Below are positions 1 to 12,269 of a stretch of 64,000 bases of DNA, one piece after another. The DNA lies in the NCBI GenBank assembly GCA_027625915.1, contig JANTQA010000021.1, positions 2,480,001 to 2,544,000 of the forward strand. Direction: 5' to 3'. The notes beneath the pieces were generated by a model. That model searched no databases and was not told where the DNA came from. It worked only from the letters and a program-made list of their open reading frames with translations. This stretch comes from Anaeramoeba flamelloides (taxonomy: Eukaryota; Metamonada; Anaeramoebidae). Positions within the stretch are counted from its first letter, which is position 1. Each line of letters starts with the position of its first letter. The translations under genes were made by a program, and so were the position numbers.

Positions 1-345
1 TCAATCAACAATTGTTGGTGTAATTTTAACAAAATTACCAATACATTTTTTGTTCTGCTCGTTTCATTATTTTGGACACATATATTTTGATTTTTTTGTT
101 TTATATTGTTTTCTTATATTTGGATGAAAATGATTACTTAAAAAACCATTAATACTGGGTTACTTAGATGTGCTTTTATATTAGGTTTAGGAAAATACAA
201 TAAATTGAGTTTTTGTTTTTCTATTTTTGATTTTTAGATGTGTTCCAAATTTTGGGAATGGGGTTTAGTTTTTTTTTTTTGGGAGAAGATAATTTTAGAT
301 TCTTAGAATAAAACTCATAGCTATTTTGTGGATTAATATTTGATA
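1..345 (+). repeat. Dispersed repeat, copy 1 (partner at 21060-21370)
   Basis: This stretch matches the reverse complement of about 21060-21370. The best block is the region around ATCAACAATTGTTGGTG followed by a TACCAATACATTTTTTGTTC block; weaker similarity continues to about 345. It carries no ORF. The left end lies outside the window, so the full length is unknown. The rest of the gap before the first gene (346-1273) is AT-rich sequence in which I see nothing specific. Confidence 0.6.
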
Positions 346-1273
346 GAATATAATAATATTCACTTCTCCAATTCCACCAAATCCAACGATTTAAAATCCT
401 AACAGTAATGTTTTGGGTTAATTATAATTTTTTTGAATCCTTCAATCTATTTAAGTCCCATTCATATTTCCTTTTGGGGTTCTCTCAATTGTAATGTTAT
501 TGTTCTTTTTAAACAAAATACATTAATCCCAAATGTCACTAATAAAAAAATATTTCTAATTGCGTTTTGTTGTTATGATTAAAAAAATTCAAAAATGATG
601 AAAAAATAAAAAAAATAAAAAAATTAAATGCCACCATAGAATGTTTAGATAGGGATAAAAGATAAGTTATTCAACATTCAAAACACTATTTTTAGCAATT
701 CAACTCAATATTCTATTGTGGCAATTTCTTTGAGACTTTTGAAAAAAAAATTTAAAAAATCTAATGATCAAGTACTTTTAGTCATAAAAACCAATAAGTA
801 ACAACCAAAGTAAAAAATGTTATTTTCTGATCCTTTTCAAAATTGCAAAAGAGTGAAAAATTTTCCTTTACCGTGTCTACTCCCTTAAATAGCGATCAAA
901 ATAAAAATTTCATATTCAGCGATCTTCAATTGTGAACCAAAACCAAACTTGGTTTTCAAAAAAACAATTTTTTCAAGTCTCCTGAATAAATCCAAACAAA
1001 TTACGTAAGAACGAAAAACAAAAAATTGAAAAATCAAATTATAGACAAGAAATTTTCAAATTAAAATAACACTTATTTTTCATATAATTCGAAAAAACAA
1101 AGTTAAAAAATGTGTCAAAATATAAAACCACTCTTTCTGCTTTGATACCAAAGTGAAATAATTCGAAAAAACAAGTTATAAAAGATGAAAGGATCATTTT
1201 TTAATTTTGAATTTTTGTTCAATATAAAGAAATTTTGAGAAACAAAATCACTTAAAATTGGTAACGGACTGTT

Positions 1274-3631
1274 ATGTCAAAAAATTCAATTCATTCTTTA
1301 AATTTCTCGATTGAGGAGAATGTCTTTCGTGATTTAAAACGGATTAAAAAAAATAAAAAAAAGAGAAGAACAAATAAAGACATTCGGAAATCAACAAAAA
1401 AGAATTGGCAACCAATCAACATAACTACCCTTAATAACAAATTACAAAATAACATCCCACGACATAATAATAAAGGCAATAAAATCATTGGTGAAAGAAA
1501 AAGAAAATGGAAAAGCAAAAATGAAAATAAAAAAAAAAAGATCTCATCACAAACAAATAATAAGAATTCAAAGAAAAAACAAAAAAAACTCCAAGTTATT
1601 CTTGACAAAGCACCAGATCAGTCTGAACTTACGACTTCAAACACAAACCCGATTCAGCAATCAGTTCATACCCAACCAAATCTTTTTCAAGCACCAAAAA
1701 CAATAAAAAAAAAAAAATTCCAAAACAAAAAGAATTTGAAAAGAAAATCACGCATTTCGAATGAATTCAACCAAAATTATATTAGCCAATTATACGATCA
1801 ACCACTAACCCCCTCAAATGGGGTTTTGTCTTTACTTGGATCACCATCATCATCTTCAACCTCTTCGTCTTCTTCTTCTTCTTCTTTATCTTCAATTGAA
1901 AGTGAAGGTGAAAATAAAAACGACAGTTTTCAGAAAAGTGGAGGCGAAAACAAAAGAAAAGGAAAAGAAAAAGAAAAAGAAAGTAAGAGTGAAGACGAAG
2001 AAGAAAACAAAGAAATTAAAAGTAATACAAAAACCTCAAACAATTTATTTGATCAAAAAAAATTGAAAAAAAAGAATTCAAATTTCAAAACATTTGATAT
2101 CAAGCACATTTCTTCAAGTAAAATTTGGAAGAAATATCGAAAAAGATCTCATTTTAGACACGAGCCAGCTCAATATACTACAAAAAGAAAAATACCTCGT
2201 ACTGATTTAAAACAAAGAATCGAATCATTATTAAAAAAAAAAATTCGTGATTCATCGAAAAAGGTTAGTTCAACAACCATAAAACCACAATTGTCCAAGA
2301 AAATTTGCTTAGTGAAAGGCCAGCCATTGGTTCAAAAGGGAAAAAGGGCACTTAAAAGATCATTATTTTCTGAATTTCAAAAAAATGAACCCAGATCTAA
2401 TAGTACTTCCTCAAAACCAAATTTAAATTCTAATTTATTAAGCAACAAAAACGTAAATATGAACATTAACAATAATAAAAATAAAAACATGAACCCAAAC
2501 AAGAATAACAACAGAAGCAAAAGCAAAAATACAAATATGAACATAAACATAAACAAAACCAACCAAAATAATAACCAAAATAACAACACCAACAGGAACA
2601 AAAATCAAAATAAAAAAGACAAAATAAACCATAATTTGATCAATATCATTCAAAAAGAAAATTTCAAAAAAAATCAAAAAAGCAATAGTGACAATAAATT
2701 GCAAACTAACAAAAGAAATTCAAATCTTCATAAAAAAGAAAAAGAACAAAAAAAAGATACTGACAATATGCTAACCAGTTTACTTGAGGATGCAAAGAAA
2801 TCAAAAACTATTAATAACAAATTAAATCCAAATTATAAAGCAACTCATCAAAAAAAATTGAATCCAACAAAACGATCAATTTTGCATAATTTAAAAACAG
2901 ACAAATTAAGGAAATCATCAGGCTTTGCCATTCTTGATGTGAAGAATTTATTAATGACAGGGAGTACAAAACCATTGAACAAAAAAAAATCAAGAATTAC
3001 AAAGAGTCTAAAGAAAAGTCATGAGAATAAAAGAAAAAGAAAAAAAAAAAAAAAAAGAAAAAGGAAAAGGAAAAGGAAAGAAGAAAAAAAACAAGAAAAT
3101 GACACTAGTCAGAACAATGAAAAAAGTATTAATAATTCTGGAACAATTAATAATAATTCTGAAACAAGTAATAATAATCCTGAAAATAACAATGAAGACA
3201 AAATTGAAAAAAAAAGTGAAAATAAAGATAAGAAAGAAAGCAAAAGCAAAAGCAAAAGCAAAAGCAAAAAGAGAAAGAGAAAGAAAAAGAGAAAGAAAAA
3301 GAAAAAGGAAAAGGAAAAAAAAGGGAAAAATGAGAAAAAAAAAAATATTTTTCAAAACAATTTCATAACACCAAATCCAAAATATACAAACATAAAAAAT
3401 AAAAGAATACCACATACCATGAAACTTCATAAAAATCCGTCACTAAACGTTTTTCTCAGTTCGTCTGGTCATCGATTAGTAAGAAAGCCTCAAAAATCAA
3501 ATACAACTCCATCGTCAATGGAATTATCCGTTCATGAATGGAAAATTATTAACGATGCAGTGAAAGGTGACCTGTCCGCCCTTGAAAGAGCAATCATTAA
3601 CAGCGATAAAAATATAACGAAAAAAAAATAA
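1274..3631 (+). CDS. Lysine-rich low-complexity protein, unknown function
   Basis: Single uninterrupted ORF of 785 residues starting at a true ATG. I do not recognise the family. Most of it is Lys/Asn/Ser low complexity: K-rich blocks near residues 25-110, a Ser run near 190-210, an N/K-rich block around 390-490, and long K/R/E stretches around 580-690. Less biased patches, possibly folded, lie near residues 275-370 and in the last 45 residues, where the segment around EWKIINDAVKGDLSALERAI has the rhythm of the first helix of an ankyrin repeat, although no full repeat follows. The basic composition suggests a nuclear or RNA/DNA-associated protein, which is inference only. No intron is needed to explain the frame. 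Confidence 0.75.
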   Translation: MSKNSIHSLNFSIEENVFRDLKRIKKNKKKRRTNKDIRKSTKKNWQPINITTLNNKLQNNIPRHNNKGNKIIGERKRKWKSKNENKKKKISSQTNNKNSKKKQKKLQVILDKAPDQSELTTSNTNPIQQSVHTQPNLFQAPKTIKKKKFQNKKNLKRKSRISNEFNQNYISQLYDQPLTPSNGVLSLLGSPSSSSTSSSSSSSSLSSIESEGENKNDSFQKSGGENKRKGKEKEKESKSEDEEENKEIKSNTKTSNNLFDQKKLKKKNSNFKTFDIKHISSSKIWKKYRKRSHFRHEPAQYTTKRKIPRTDLKQRIESLLKKKIRDSSKKVSSTTIKPQLSKKICLVKGQPLVQKGKRALKRSLFSEFQKNEPRSNSTSSKPNLNSNLLSNKNVNMNINNNKNKNMNPNKNNNRSKSKNTNMNININKTNQNNNQNNNTNRNKNQNKKDKINHNLINIIQKENFKKNQKSNSDNKLQTNKRNSNLHKKEKEQKKDTDNMLTSLLEDAKKSKTINNKLNPNYKATHQKKLNPTKRSILHNLKTDKLRKSSGFAILDVKNLLMTGSTKPLNKKKSRITKSLKKSHENKRKRKKKKKRKRKRKRKEEKKQENDTSQNNEKSINNSGTINNNSETSNNNPENNNEDKIEKKSENKDKKESKSKSKSKSKKRKRKKKRKKKKKEKEKKGKNEKKKNIFQNNFITPNPKYTNIKNKRIPHTMKLHKNPSLNVFLSSSGHRLVRKPQKSNTTPSSMELSVHEWKIINDAVKGDLSALERAIINSDKNITKKK

Positions 3632-4540
3632 TAATAACCATATTTTCGAAATCAGATATCGATTTTTTTGAAACTTGAATATATTTACGAATATATACGT
3701 ATATATTGAATATATTTACTAATATTTATGTATATATTGTAAACACTTAAAATTTATTCTAGATGAATATAAATAGAGTGGAAACTATCTATTTATATTT
3801 CTATTCATACTATTAGCTTTACAAACTAAAATATGTCATAAAGAACAAAAAAAAACCTTTAAAAATTATAAAGTGCATAAATCATTTACAAATTATTTTT
3901 TCAGATCAAGAATGAATAATTGTTCAGACAAAAAATCACATAAAAAATTTGAATCAATAATTTAATTTTATCAAGTAGATAATAAAAAAATCAAAAGAAC
4001 AATTGAAAATAAAATCTTTGAATTACATTTATATTTTCTTCAAAAATATTAGACTTTTTATTATAACCTTGATAATTTGATAAAAAATTTTTTAAAATGG
4101 CTCTTTCAAAATCCAATGATGTTTAATTATATAGATCACCCACTTAAAAATCTGAACAAAATTTTATTAGGTTGTAATAATTTCAATCATTGATTTTTTG
4201 AAAATTAGCAAATTAATGATTTGACAATAAGAAATTAATCACTATTTTAAATGATACTTCAGCGTTATATCTGTAAAATCAAGATGTTTTATATTTTTTT
4301 TATTTATGATTGGTATTAACTTTTATTCTTTATTTATTCTTTTTTTTTTTTTTAGAAAAGATTTTGATATTTAGAATTTGTTTCATAAAAAAATGCTGGA
4401 TACAAATGAAATAATATGTTGTTTTAGACAATTGACGTACTTTTTTTAGTAACTCATTGTTAAGGATTTAACATCAAATTGGAAAATTAAATCAATTTAT
4501 CAAGAGTTAGACTCTTGTCAAGTAAGGTTAAATGTTTAAA

Positions 4541-5120
4541 ATTTTTGATCCTGAAAAAATTGGTTTTCTGTGATTCTATTGATTTCAGTAATTTCTGTGA
4601 TTTTCTGATTATTAAAATATCTAAATTTATATAAAGAAAAAAAGTAAAATCCTATTTTAGAATTTTAAAAAAAATTGAAAAACTTATCACTATTTTTAAA
4701 AAACAGAATGTATTCTAAATACTTTTTGAGTTATAATACTTTTTAATCTTTTTGAAAATAATTAACAATTAAATTGAATTTTTAAAAAAGTCTTGTATTA
4801 TTTTTTATAACAAAATTTAAAATTCAGGACAATTAAGTCACTTTTTTTATGTATTATCTTTATTTGTAGTTTTAAAAACAAATCTGAATGAACTACAAAG
4901 TTTAATCAAAATTTTGTTTTAATTTTTTCTTGATCTTTTTACGAATTTATATAGAAAATTACTATTTACTTTTTCAGATTTAAAGATTTTCGGAAGCTAG
5001 TAAAAATATTTATGCAAATGTTTGAAATTTTGACTTTTTGATCTGGAATTCAAAGCGTTTTTTATCAAAAATTGCATAAATAAATGTTACCAATTCCATT
5101 TTTGAAACATTTTTTGGAAA
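4541..5120 (+). repeat. Dispersed repeat, partner inverted at 45180-45720
   Basis: About 550 bp matching the reverse complement of 45180-45720. Shared blocks include the region around TGTGATTTCAG-like sequence near 4570-4620, the TATTATCTTTATTT block near 4853 and the GATCTGGAATTCAAAG block near 5040. Neither copy has coding potential or clear terminal repeats. The copies are diverged, so the family is not very recent. Confidence 0.6.
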
Positions 5121-6449
5121 AATAATTTTTTCGATTCCAAACCTTTTTCTGGAATTGATAAATTAAGCAAAAAATTACGAATTAATAATGTCAAAACAAA
5201 TCAAACTGAAAAGAGAAAGAAAGATCCGAAATCTGAAAAAAATTAAACAATTTAAAACTGTTGATTAGACCTACTCAAACATGAAGTTTTGTTGATAAGA
5301 CAGACCAAGGTATAACTGTGTATCTTTTTAAACATAATCATATTACTTGGAAGAGATTTATTATTTTTTTTTTTATTCTTTATAAATGTTGATTCCTAAC
5401 ACAAAGATGATTTTTGGACCAATGGTTTAAAAAACAATTAGAAAGAGTTCTTTTTTTTTTTGTTTGAATTGGGGTAAATATTTAAGTTATATGTTTGCAT
5501 AAGTGATTGAAGGGTCAATAGGTATTAACCCACAATAATCCAAGAAGGCCTTATTATTATTATTGAGAATATTTAAAAAGGAATTTCTGACAGATCAATA
5601 ATTGTGTGACATTTATGATGAGTATAACAAAGATATTGCTTATGTTCATTTGATGGCAAAGCGATTTATCAAAAAAAGACTTGAAAATTTTTATTTTTTT
5701 ATTTCATTTTTTTTTTTTATAAACTTTTTAACATTGTTCTGATTCACTAACTTGTTTCGAAGAGGATTCTGGAGTTAAGTTTCTCAAAAATTCCTTTTCA
5801 TTTAATATAAAAAAATTTACATAAAATGATTAGTTGACTGAAATTTGGTAATATTCAGATGAACATTTCTTCATAATTTAAAGGGGAATAGATCATTTTT
5901 CTCTCTTAATTGATTATCATAAAATGATTGTGCATATTTTTGGATTAGATTGATGTATAATTAAAATAAGAATAAAATAAATTTAAAAAAAAAAATAATA
6001 TTTTTTTTTCATTTTTAAATGTTGCAATTTTTTCCCGAAAATTATTTAAATTTAAATTATTTAGGTATAAGTTCAACAATGATTAATTTTTGATTTGATT
6101 TTTACAATTTAAATAATTTTTTAATTCTTAACTTTTTAAAATCTTTATTTGTAATAAACAATATTATTTAATTCGGGGATATTTATCAAAATTTATTCCA
6201 AGATCAAAATTAATTGAGATTGAAAATTTTAATTTTCACAAACACTTTTTTCAAATTGATACCAATAAAAAAAGAAAATTTTGATTTGAAGATGATTGTT
6301 TTGACTTGAAAATCAAATTTAAAAGTTATTTTATATTTTTTTAAAAATGTAGGTAAATTCCTTTATCTATTCAACTAATTTTTATTGATTGAATTCTAAT
6401 ATTATCAATGAATTTTTTTTCGAATTGTTTTTTTTTTTTTCAATTTTTT

Positions 6450-6625
6450 GTATTCTTTTCTTATAAACTCTTTTTAAATTTCGAATTTTTATTTTTTTTT
6501 TCTTTTTTTCTCTTTTTTTCAATTCAATTTTTTGCTTCTGCTTTTTAAACATTAAAAAAAATTAGGTTTGTACTTCTCTTGAACAATCGTGGAATCTATG
6601 ATTTTACACCTAAATTACTTTGATC
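6450..6625 (+). repeat. Truncated SINE-like copy (3' part)
   Basis: Matches the 3' third of the SINE family below: the TTATAAACTCTTTTTAAATTTC block, a T-rich tract, then the GAACAATCGTGGAATCTATG block and the start of the shared tail. The last 50 bp or so of the tail are lost. Confidence 0.6.
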
Positions 6626-6705
6626 AATTTTTTTGAAAATTATTTCTATGAAAATTTTAATTCTATAAAAAAACATATAAATATTAGGTTTTAATTTTTT
6701 CTTTC

Positions 6706-7262
6706 ATTTTTTCCCTGACTGAATCCACTTTTTATTAGGAATGAAAGTTACAAAGAAAAAGATCAAGTGGTTAGTTGTTAATACTGATGATACTAAAACA
6801 CAAAAATATGAATAAACTTGAAAATAAAAACGAAAAAGTAAAGCCTAAAAGAGACTATAATTTTAAGTAAATAAGATCAAAAAAAAAAGAATTTACAATC
6901 AACTTAAACAACGATTCCCAAATGAACAATCATGATCAATTATCAAATTAAATTTAATCAACCAAAAGTATTTTGGCTGTGATTTTGGGAGTCCTTAATT
7001 AAAGATAACATTTAGTTTTTTTTTAATTTTTTATCAATTGATTCTTATAAACACTTGTTAAATTTCTAATTTTTTTTTTTTCTCATTTTTTTCTTTTTTC
7101 ATTTCAATTTTTTGTTTTTGCCTTTTAAAAATAAAATAAATTGTATATGCCCTTCACCCTTGAACAATCATGAAATCTATGATTTTACTCTTAAATTAAC
7201 TTGGATGGAAATTTAACTAAAAGGAAATCTAGAGTGTAATTTACACTTCTTATATGAATAAA
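6706..7262 (+). mobile_element. SINE-like element, LINE-partnered tail
   Basis: About 557 bp, aligned over its whole length with the copies at 12071-12649 (minus) and 27412-27980. It begins ATTTTTTCCCTGACTGAATC and ends with the tail AATCTATGATTTTACTC, then AGAGTGTAATTTACACTTC. The tail matches the 3' end of the LINE at 52011-53725. The tail hairpin seen in the other copies is partly decayed here. I could not find a clear target-site duplication. Confidence 0.7.
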
Positions 7263-7363
7263 AATTTAAAAGAAATTCTAAAAATACAGGATCAAATTTG
7301 AAACAATTTCCTCCAAAATAGCTAAAAATTGTTTTTGAAAATTTTTGTTATTCAAAACAAAAT

Positions 7364-7910
7364 AAAGGTTTAAAATCACTAAAACGGGATGAAAGATTAT
7401 ATTTTATTTAATAGAATATCAGGTTATTTTGTTACTTATCTGTTTGATCTTTGACTTATTAAGAATTTAATTAATTAGTTAATTAAACAAAATTTATTTA
7501 TTTTTTTTTACAAAATTTGAATAAAGAACATAAGATTAATAGCTTTGTAGATTTATAATATGTTAATATGATTTTTAGGTTGTAATGTTAAACATCAATT
7601 CCTCGTTTACTCTGTTTACTCTGTTTTCTAAAAAAAAATATTTTTTTTTAAAAACTACTAATTAAACCAAACCTAAATAAAAATTTAAATTGACTATAAC
7701 CAATCAAAATTTTTTATAAACTTATCTTTCAACCCATTGGTCTTAGACTCATAAATTCGGATTTCTTTACAAAATAAATAATTTTTTTTAATTAACTAAT
7801 TAATTAAATTTATAATAAGTCAAAGATCGACCAGATAAGGACCAAAATAACCTCATATTCTATTAAACAAAATATAGATTTTTCATCCCATTTACGTGGT
7901 TTTAAACTTT
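7364..7910. repeat. Foldback element with about 140 bp arms
   Basis: Left arm about 7364-7505 and right arm about 7770-7910 are near-complementary, including the GATCTTTGACTTATTAAG block on the left and CTTAATAAGTC-type sequence on the right. The loop is about 265 bp and non-coding. The outer ends read AAAGGTTTAAAATCAC and its complement. No transposase is present, so this is a non-autonomous foldback or MITE-type element. Confidence 0.75.
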
Positions 7911-8655
7911 AAATTTCTAAAAAAACTGGAAAAAAATTTAAAACATATTCTCTTTACTAAAATTAAATTTACAGAAAATAGCAATGAGATTACCTTCAAA
8001 ATTTATTGGTACTTACACACGATAATGGTCATAAATTAGATAGTCAATTGGAACAAGAATAAAAAAAACACATCATGTTTATTTTGAACAAGATGTTATA
8101 TTCTTTGTGCAAGTTTTTTTGATAACTATAGTATTTCTTTGGGGTTAATTCTATCAAAAATTTGGGTATTAGAATTTTATTTGAATTAACTCATTTTTTA
8201 GACACTCTAAGATAGATTAAAAGTATCTAAATGACCGAAATATATATAAGTATCTTTCAAACTTTTTATCTATGTTCTAAAAAATTATCAAATAGTGTAA
8301 TAATCTCTTGGCTTTTATCAAGGCTTCAACCTTTCCAACTTTTTCAACACTTGAACATAATTTATAAACTATTCAAACACCTTACAGAACTTTTATAGGG
8401 AAAATATTTTGTAAAAGTTAAAAAGTCATGATATTTCAATTTTTCAGCAAATAAATTTTCAATCATTTTTTTTTTTTTCTCTTAATGGAAACTAATCTTA
8501 TTAATGAGCAAACCAACCACGCATTTAATTCTCCAATCACACACAAACACTTTTGTATAATTACTTCTTCTTTTCCTATTTGATCGCTTTGATTTTTCAC
8601 TAAATCTTTTTTTAATCATCCAATAATCAATAACAAATTACACTTCAAATTGTAG

Positions 8656-9104
8656 TACATTATAAGTTCTTTGTCTTCAAGAAAAGACACTCAAATTCTT
8701 ACAATTGATCCTATAACTGGTGTACTCAATTATGCTGGTATCTCAGGTTTTGATCTTTTCCAAAACGAGTCACAAGCTATCCGATCAATCAACCACAGAA
8801 AAATTAAAATCAAATCAAGTATTAGATGTGTTGCATTGATTGGTTATTGTGTCGTTGGATCTAGAGGCTATCTCCTGATTGCTAAAACGGTTAAAGAAAC
8901 TGCAAGCATTTACGGAAAGAATGTGATCAATACGATTACAGAATCAAGGTGGATTAAAATCCCTCTTCAATATTTTTCATTGCCAGATAAGAGAGAAAAG
9001 GAAAAAATGCAACAATTATTTAATCTTCCCATTGATCACTTACACTACTTTTGTGAAACAGTGGATATCACAAATCCTTTTCCTTCGCCAACACCAATAG
9101 AAGA
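8656..9104 (+). CDS. SAC9: SAC9-like protein, first visible exon (SAC domain N-terminal half)
   Basis: The exon starts after an AG at 8654-8655 and ends before GT at 9105. Translation begins YIISSLSSRKDTQ, closely like the same position of Arabidopsis SAC9 (recalled from memory), continues through PITGVLNY, NTITESRWIKIPLQ and HYFCETVDITNPFPS, and stops short of the catalytic part. No in-frame ATG lies between the upstream TAG and this segment, so at least one 5' exon with the initiator Met is missing from this model; plant SAC9 has about 30 residues ahead of this point. The exon ends with GA, which joins to T of the next exon to give GAT (Asp), keeping frame. Read alone it would look like a 145-residue truncated protein; the downstream exons show that it is not. 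Confidence 0.85.
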
Positions 9105-10504
9105 GTAAAATTGAGATTTTTTTTTTTTTTTTTTTTTTCTATTTTTCTTTTTTTCTTTTATTTTAGTCACTTTTTAACTCACACACAAATAAGAAACACT
9201 TTGTGAATTTAAAGATACCATTAAAGATTGTCAATTTAGAATTGCCACTTATAAAAATTTTCCTCAAGAAATGTATTACCTTTAATCCCTAGATCGATGG
9301 ACTCGTTTTGTTCTTAAAAAGTGATGTGAAAAGGTAGTGATTTTACTTTTGAATATGAAACTGTAACAAGGTTTCTAACTTCTCCCTGGTCTTTAGCCTT
9401 TTTTTACATTCTTTTCAACTTCAAGGTTATTTTATGAACCAACAATAATTAATCATTGTTCTTTTTTTAAATTTTAACAAGAAAAGAAGATTTCTTATTT
9501 TTTCCAATTAAAGACAATTAGTAAGGGACTAGAGACCATTTAACTCTCACGTTTGTATTTGACACTTTATCCTATTAGCCACAAAATCCATATTTTTTTT
9601 CGCTTATCGTTACTACAGCCGTTCCAACATTACTATGAAAATTTATAAGACCCTCGAAATTGGTTTTCTTTTTTAAAATTGTATGTTAAACCGTAAAATG
9701 GATTTGAAAGTTTATCACAAACTGTGAAAAATATATAATAGAAGAAAAAGAATTTATCCATTTTTTGATTTTTTTGGTTTTGAAGATTGGTTTTAGAAAC
9801 TGACAAACAAATTTATAAAAAAACTGTCTAAATGTGGATCTTCAATTTCCAAAATTGCAAAAATCTCAGGTTTAAATAATTTTAAAGCAATGATCGAAAA
9901 ATACTTTCAAGTTTCTCTGCGATTTATGTGATTTCTTAACTTTTTAAAATTCAATTTTTGTCTTTTGTATTTACAAAAAAAAAAGATTCTCTTGTGATAT
10001 AACATAAATTAAAAATTTTTATCATATGATAGAAATTGAATTTTCTTTTTCATCAAGCACAATTTTATCATAGACAACCAATTTCTATATGTAGTATAAA
10101 ATTTTATGGTATTGTTGGAATGGCTGTAACACTTTGGATTAATAATTTCTAGAATTTGTGTATTTTTAGTTACAATCCTTTTTGTTTTGTTTTGAATAAA
10201 TGATGAGAATAAACTTCCTTTATATTGATTATTATCTTGAGATCTAATGAATTCCTCTTCAAATCGTTTTTTCACTAAACTATTTTCCATAATTAATTGC
10301 ACACCCTTAAATTGATAAAACAAATCAAATAAGGCCCTTTTAGGTTCTCTTGAGAGATATTGGTTAAAAATATTTCTTTTTTATCATTTCATTTATCTTT
10401 TTGACTTATCAATTGCTTTTGTTTTGATTTCTTTCAAAAAATTACAAACCAATTAAGGAGAGATGTTCTAAATTGAATTTTTCACTTAGATATTATAAAT
10501 ACCT

Positions 10505-10945
10505 TCCTTTCATTTTCATTAAGGTTCAGAGGATCTTTTCTCCAAAGATTAAAATAAATCATTTTTACAAAAAATTCAGTTAATTGGAGTATTTTTGGTT
10601 TTTATTTTTTGTTCTATTGTAAATATCCACTTAACACAAAGTAGATACTAAGAGTTGTATTGAATAATTTCGGAAATTAATTAATTTTACAAATTTATGG
10701 GTACTTTTTGTACTAATAACTGACCTTTAAATGAAAAACTAATAGGGATAAATGCATTCTTAGGTATTTTTTTCAGAACTTGGTTAGTGTGGTTTTAAGG
10801 TAAAACAAAAAATAAAAATCAAAAAATTCAACATTTTTTGCAAAAATAAATTATTCTAATTTCTAAGTAGAAGATCGTATTCACTAAAACCAAAATGAAA
10901 AATCAACATTTTGGTGTTTGTAATATAGAACATGAATTCATTTGG
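10505..10945. repeat. Decayed foldback related to 24911-25854
   Basis: The left part (GGATCTTTTCTCCAAAGATT, then TTTTTATTTTTTGTTC) and the right part (GGTTAGTGTGGTTTTAAGG ... GAATTCATTTGG) match the two arms of the foldback at 24911-25854 in the same order. The arms here no longer pair well, so this is an older copy. Confidence 0.5.
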
Positions 10946-11753
10946 AACGTACATTCTTAATATCCCTTTAATTTAAAAATAAATTTCTCTGATAATTTTG
11001 TATTTGAATTCATCAAACATTTCTCAACTGAGTAAACCAAAACAAAAAACAAAAGGATTTAGATCCAACATATCATTCACATATTATACCTATTTTTATT
11101 GCAGACTATTTCATAAAAAGCAACTCAATTTTTTTAAAAAAAATGAAAAGGGTAGAATATTAAAATAAAAAAAAAATAAAGAAAAATTCATCAGATTTTA
11201 TAAAGAGTTATTGAGAACAAAACAAAAAAAGAGAACTGGAAGTTTTGAATAGTGCACAATATTTCAAAAAAAAAAAAAAATAACAATCAAATTTTTTAAT
11301 TTTTGTTATGAACACAAAAGAAAAAAAGAAAATGAAAAAGAATTTGTAAACAAAAAGAAAAAAGACAAAAGAAAACATCAGAATTTTAAAATGAGTTATT
11401 TCAAATTAATAAATAAAAATATAACTAAAAACACAAACAGAGTACAGAATTTCTAAAAGTAATTAATTTTTTTAATTCATGTATTTGAACATAAAGAAAA
11501 ATGGCATTTCTTCTTTTTCAAAAATAAAACGCACACTTTTTTTGAATCTGTATTATTATTTTACTTTACAAGATTTTTTTTCAAGTAACAAAAGATTTTA
11601 AAACAAACCATAACTAACGAGAGAAACATACAATTTATTTTTAATCTTATTCTTCATTAGATGAAATATTAAGAAAGAAATTTTCAATATTAAATATTTG
11701 ATCTTGTCAAAATTTTGGAAAAGATTTTATTAATATCATCTTAATGACATTAA

Positions 11754-12229
11754 TTAATTTGATATTTACCTTTTGTGTTTACAGTATATTCTTTTGTAAG
11801 TGAACTCTTTCTTCTCAAACTTGAGTAATTGTCACAAAAAAAAGATCCTTTAAGTCGGAATTTATTTTTAAACAAAATTTTTGCTCAAAAATTAAAAGCA
11901 ATTTAAAACCTTCATTTTAAAAATTTTCTTTAAAGCAAAATCCTATTTTACTGATAAGACATTAGGTTATTTCTTAAATAGTTTTAAATGATTATTTATT
12001 TTTGAAGAGAGAAAAGTACAAAAAGTTTTATTTGATATATTTTAAAATTAACAAAATTTGAGTGTGTTTATTTATTTATTGATGGAAGAAGTGTAAATTA
12101 CACTCTAGATGTTCTTTTACTTAAATTTCCTCAAAGGAAATTTAAGCGTAAAATCATAGATTTCACGATTGTTCAAGGGAAAGACATACCCATTTTTTTT
12201 TATGTTTAAAAAGCAAAAGCCAAAAATTG

Positions 12230-12269
<40 letters not shown>

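Larger units (their letters stand above)
3632..8655. other. 5 kb region without a confident gene; repeats
   Basis: No convincing ORF on either strand. It contains a dispersed repeat (4541-5120), a SINE fragment (6450-6625), a nearly full SINE (6706-7262) and a foldback element (7364-7910). The 5' exon or exons of the SAC9-like gene should lie in the last part of this region but could not be placed. Confidence 0.6.

Noticed and set aside
3008-3430. Minus-strand Phe/Leu-rich frame opposite the Lys-rich gene
   Set aside because: Shadow of AAA/GAA-rich coding sequence; reads as Phe/Leu/Ser repeats only.
9100-9108. SAC N-terminal half as a stand-alone truncated protein or pseudogene
   Set aside because: GT at 9105 splices in phase to 13264, where the SAC9 sequence continues.
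10009-10323. Minus-strand 104-codon frame inside the SAC9 intron
   Set aside because: No ATG at its start, no recognisable motif, and a frame of this length is expected by chance in this composition.
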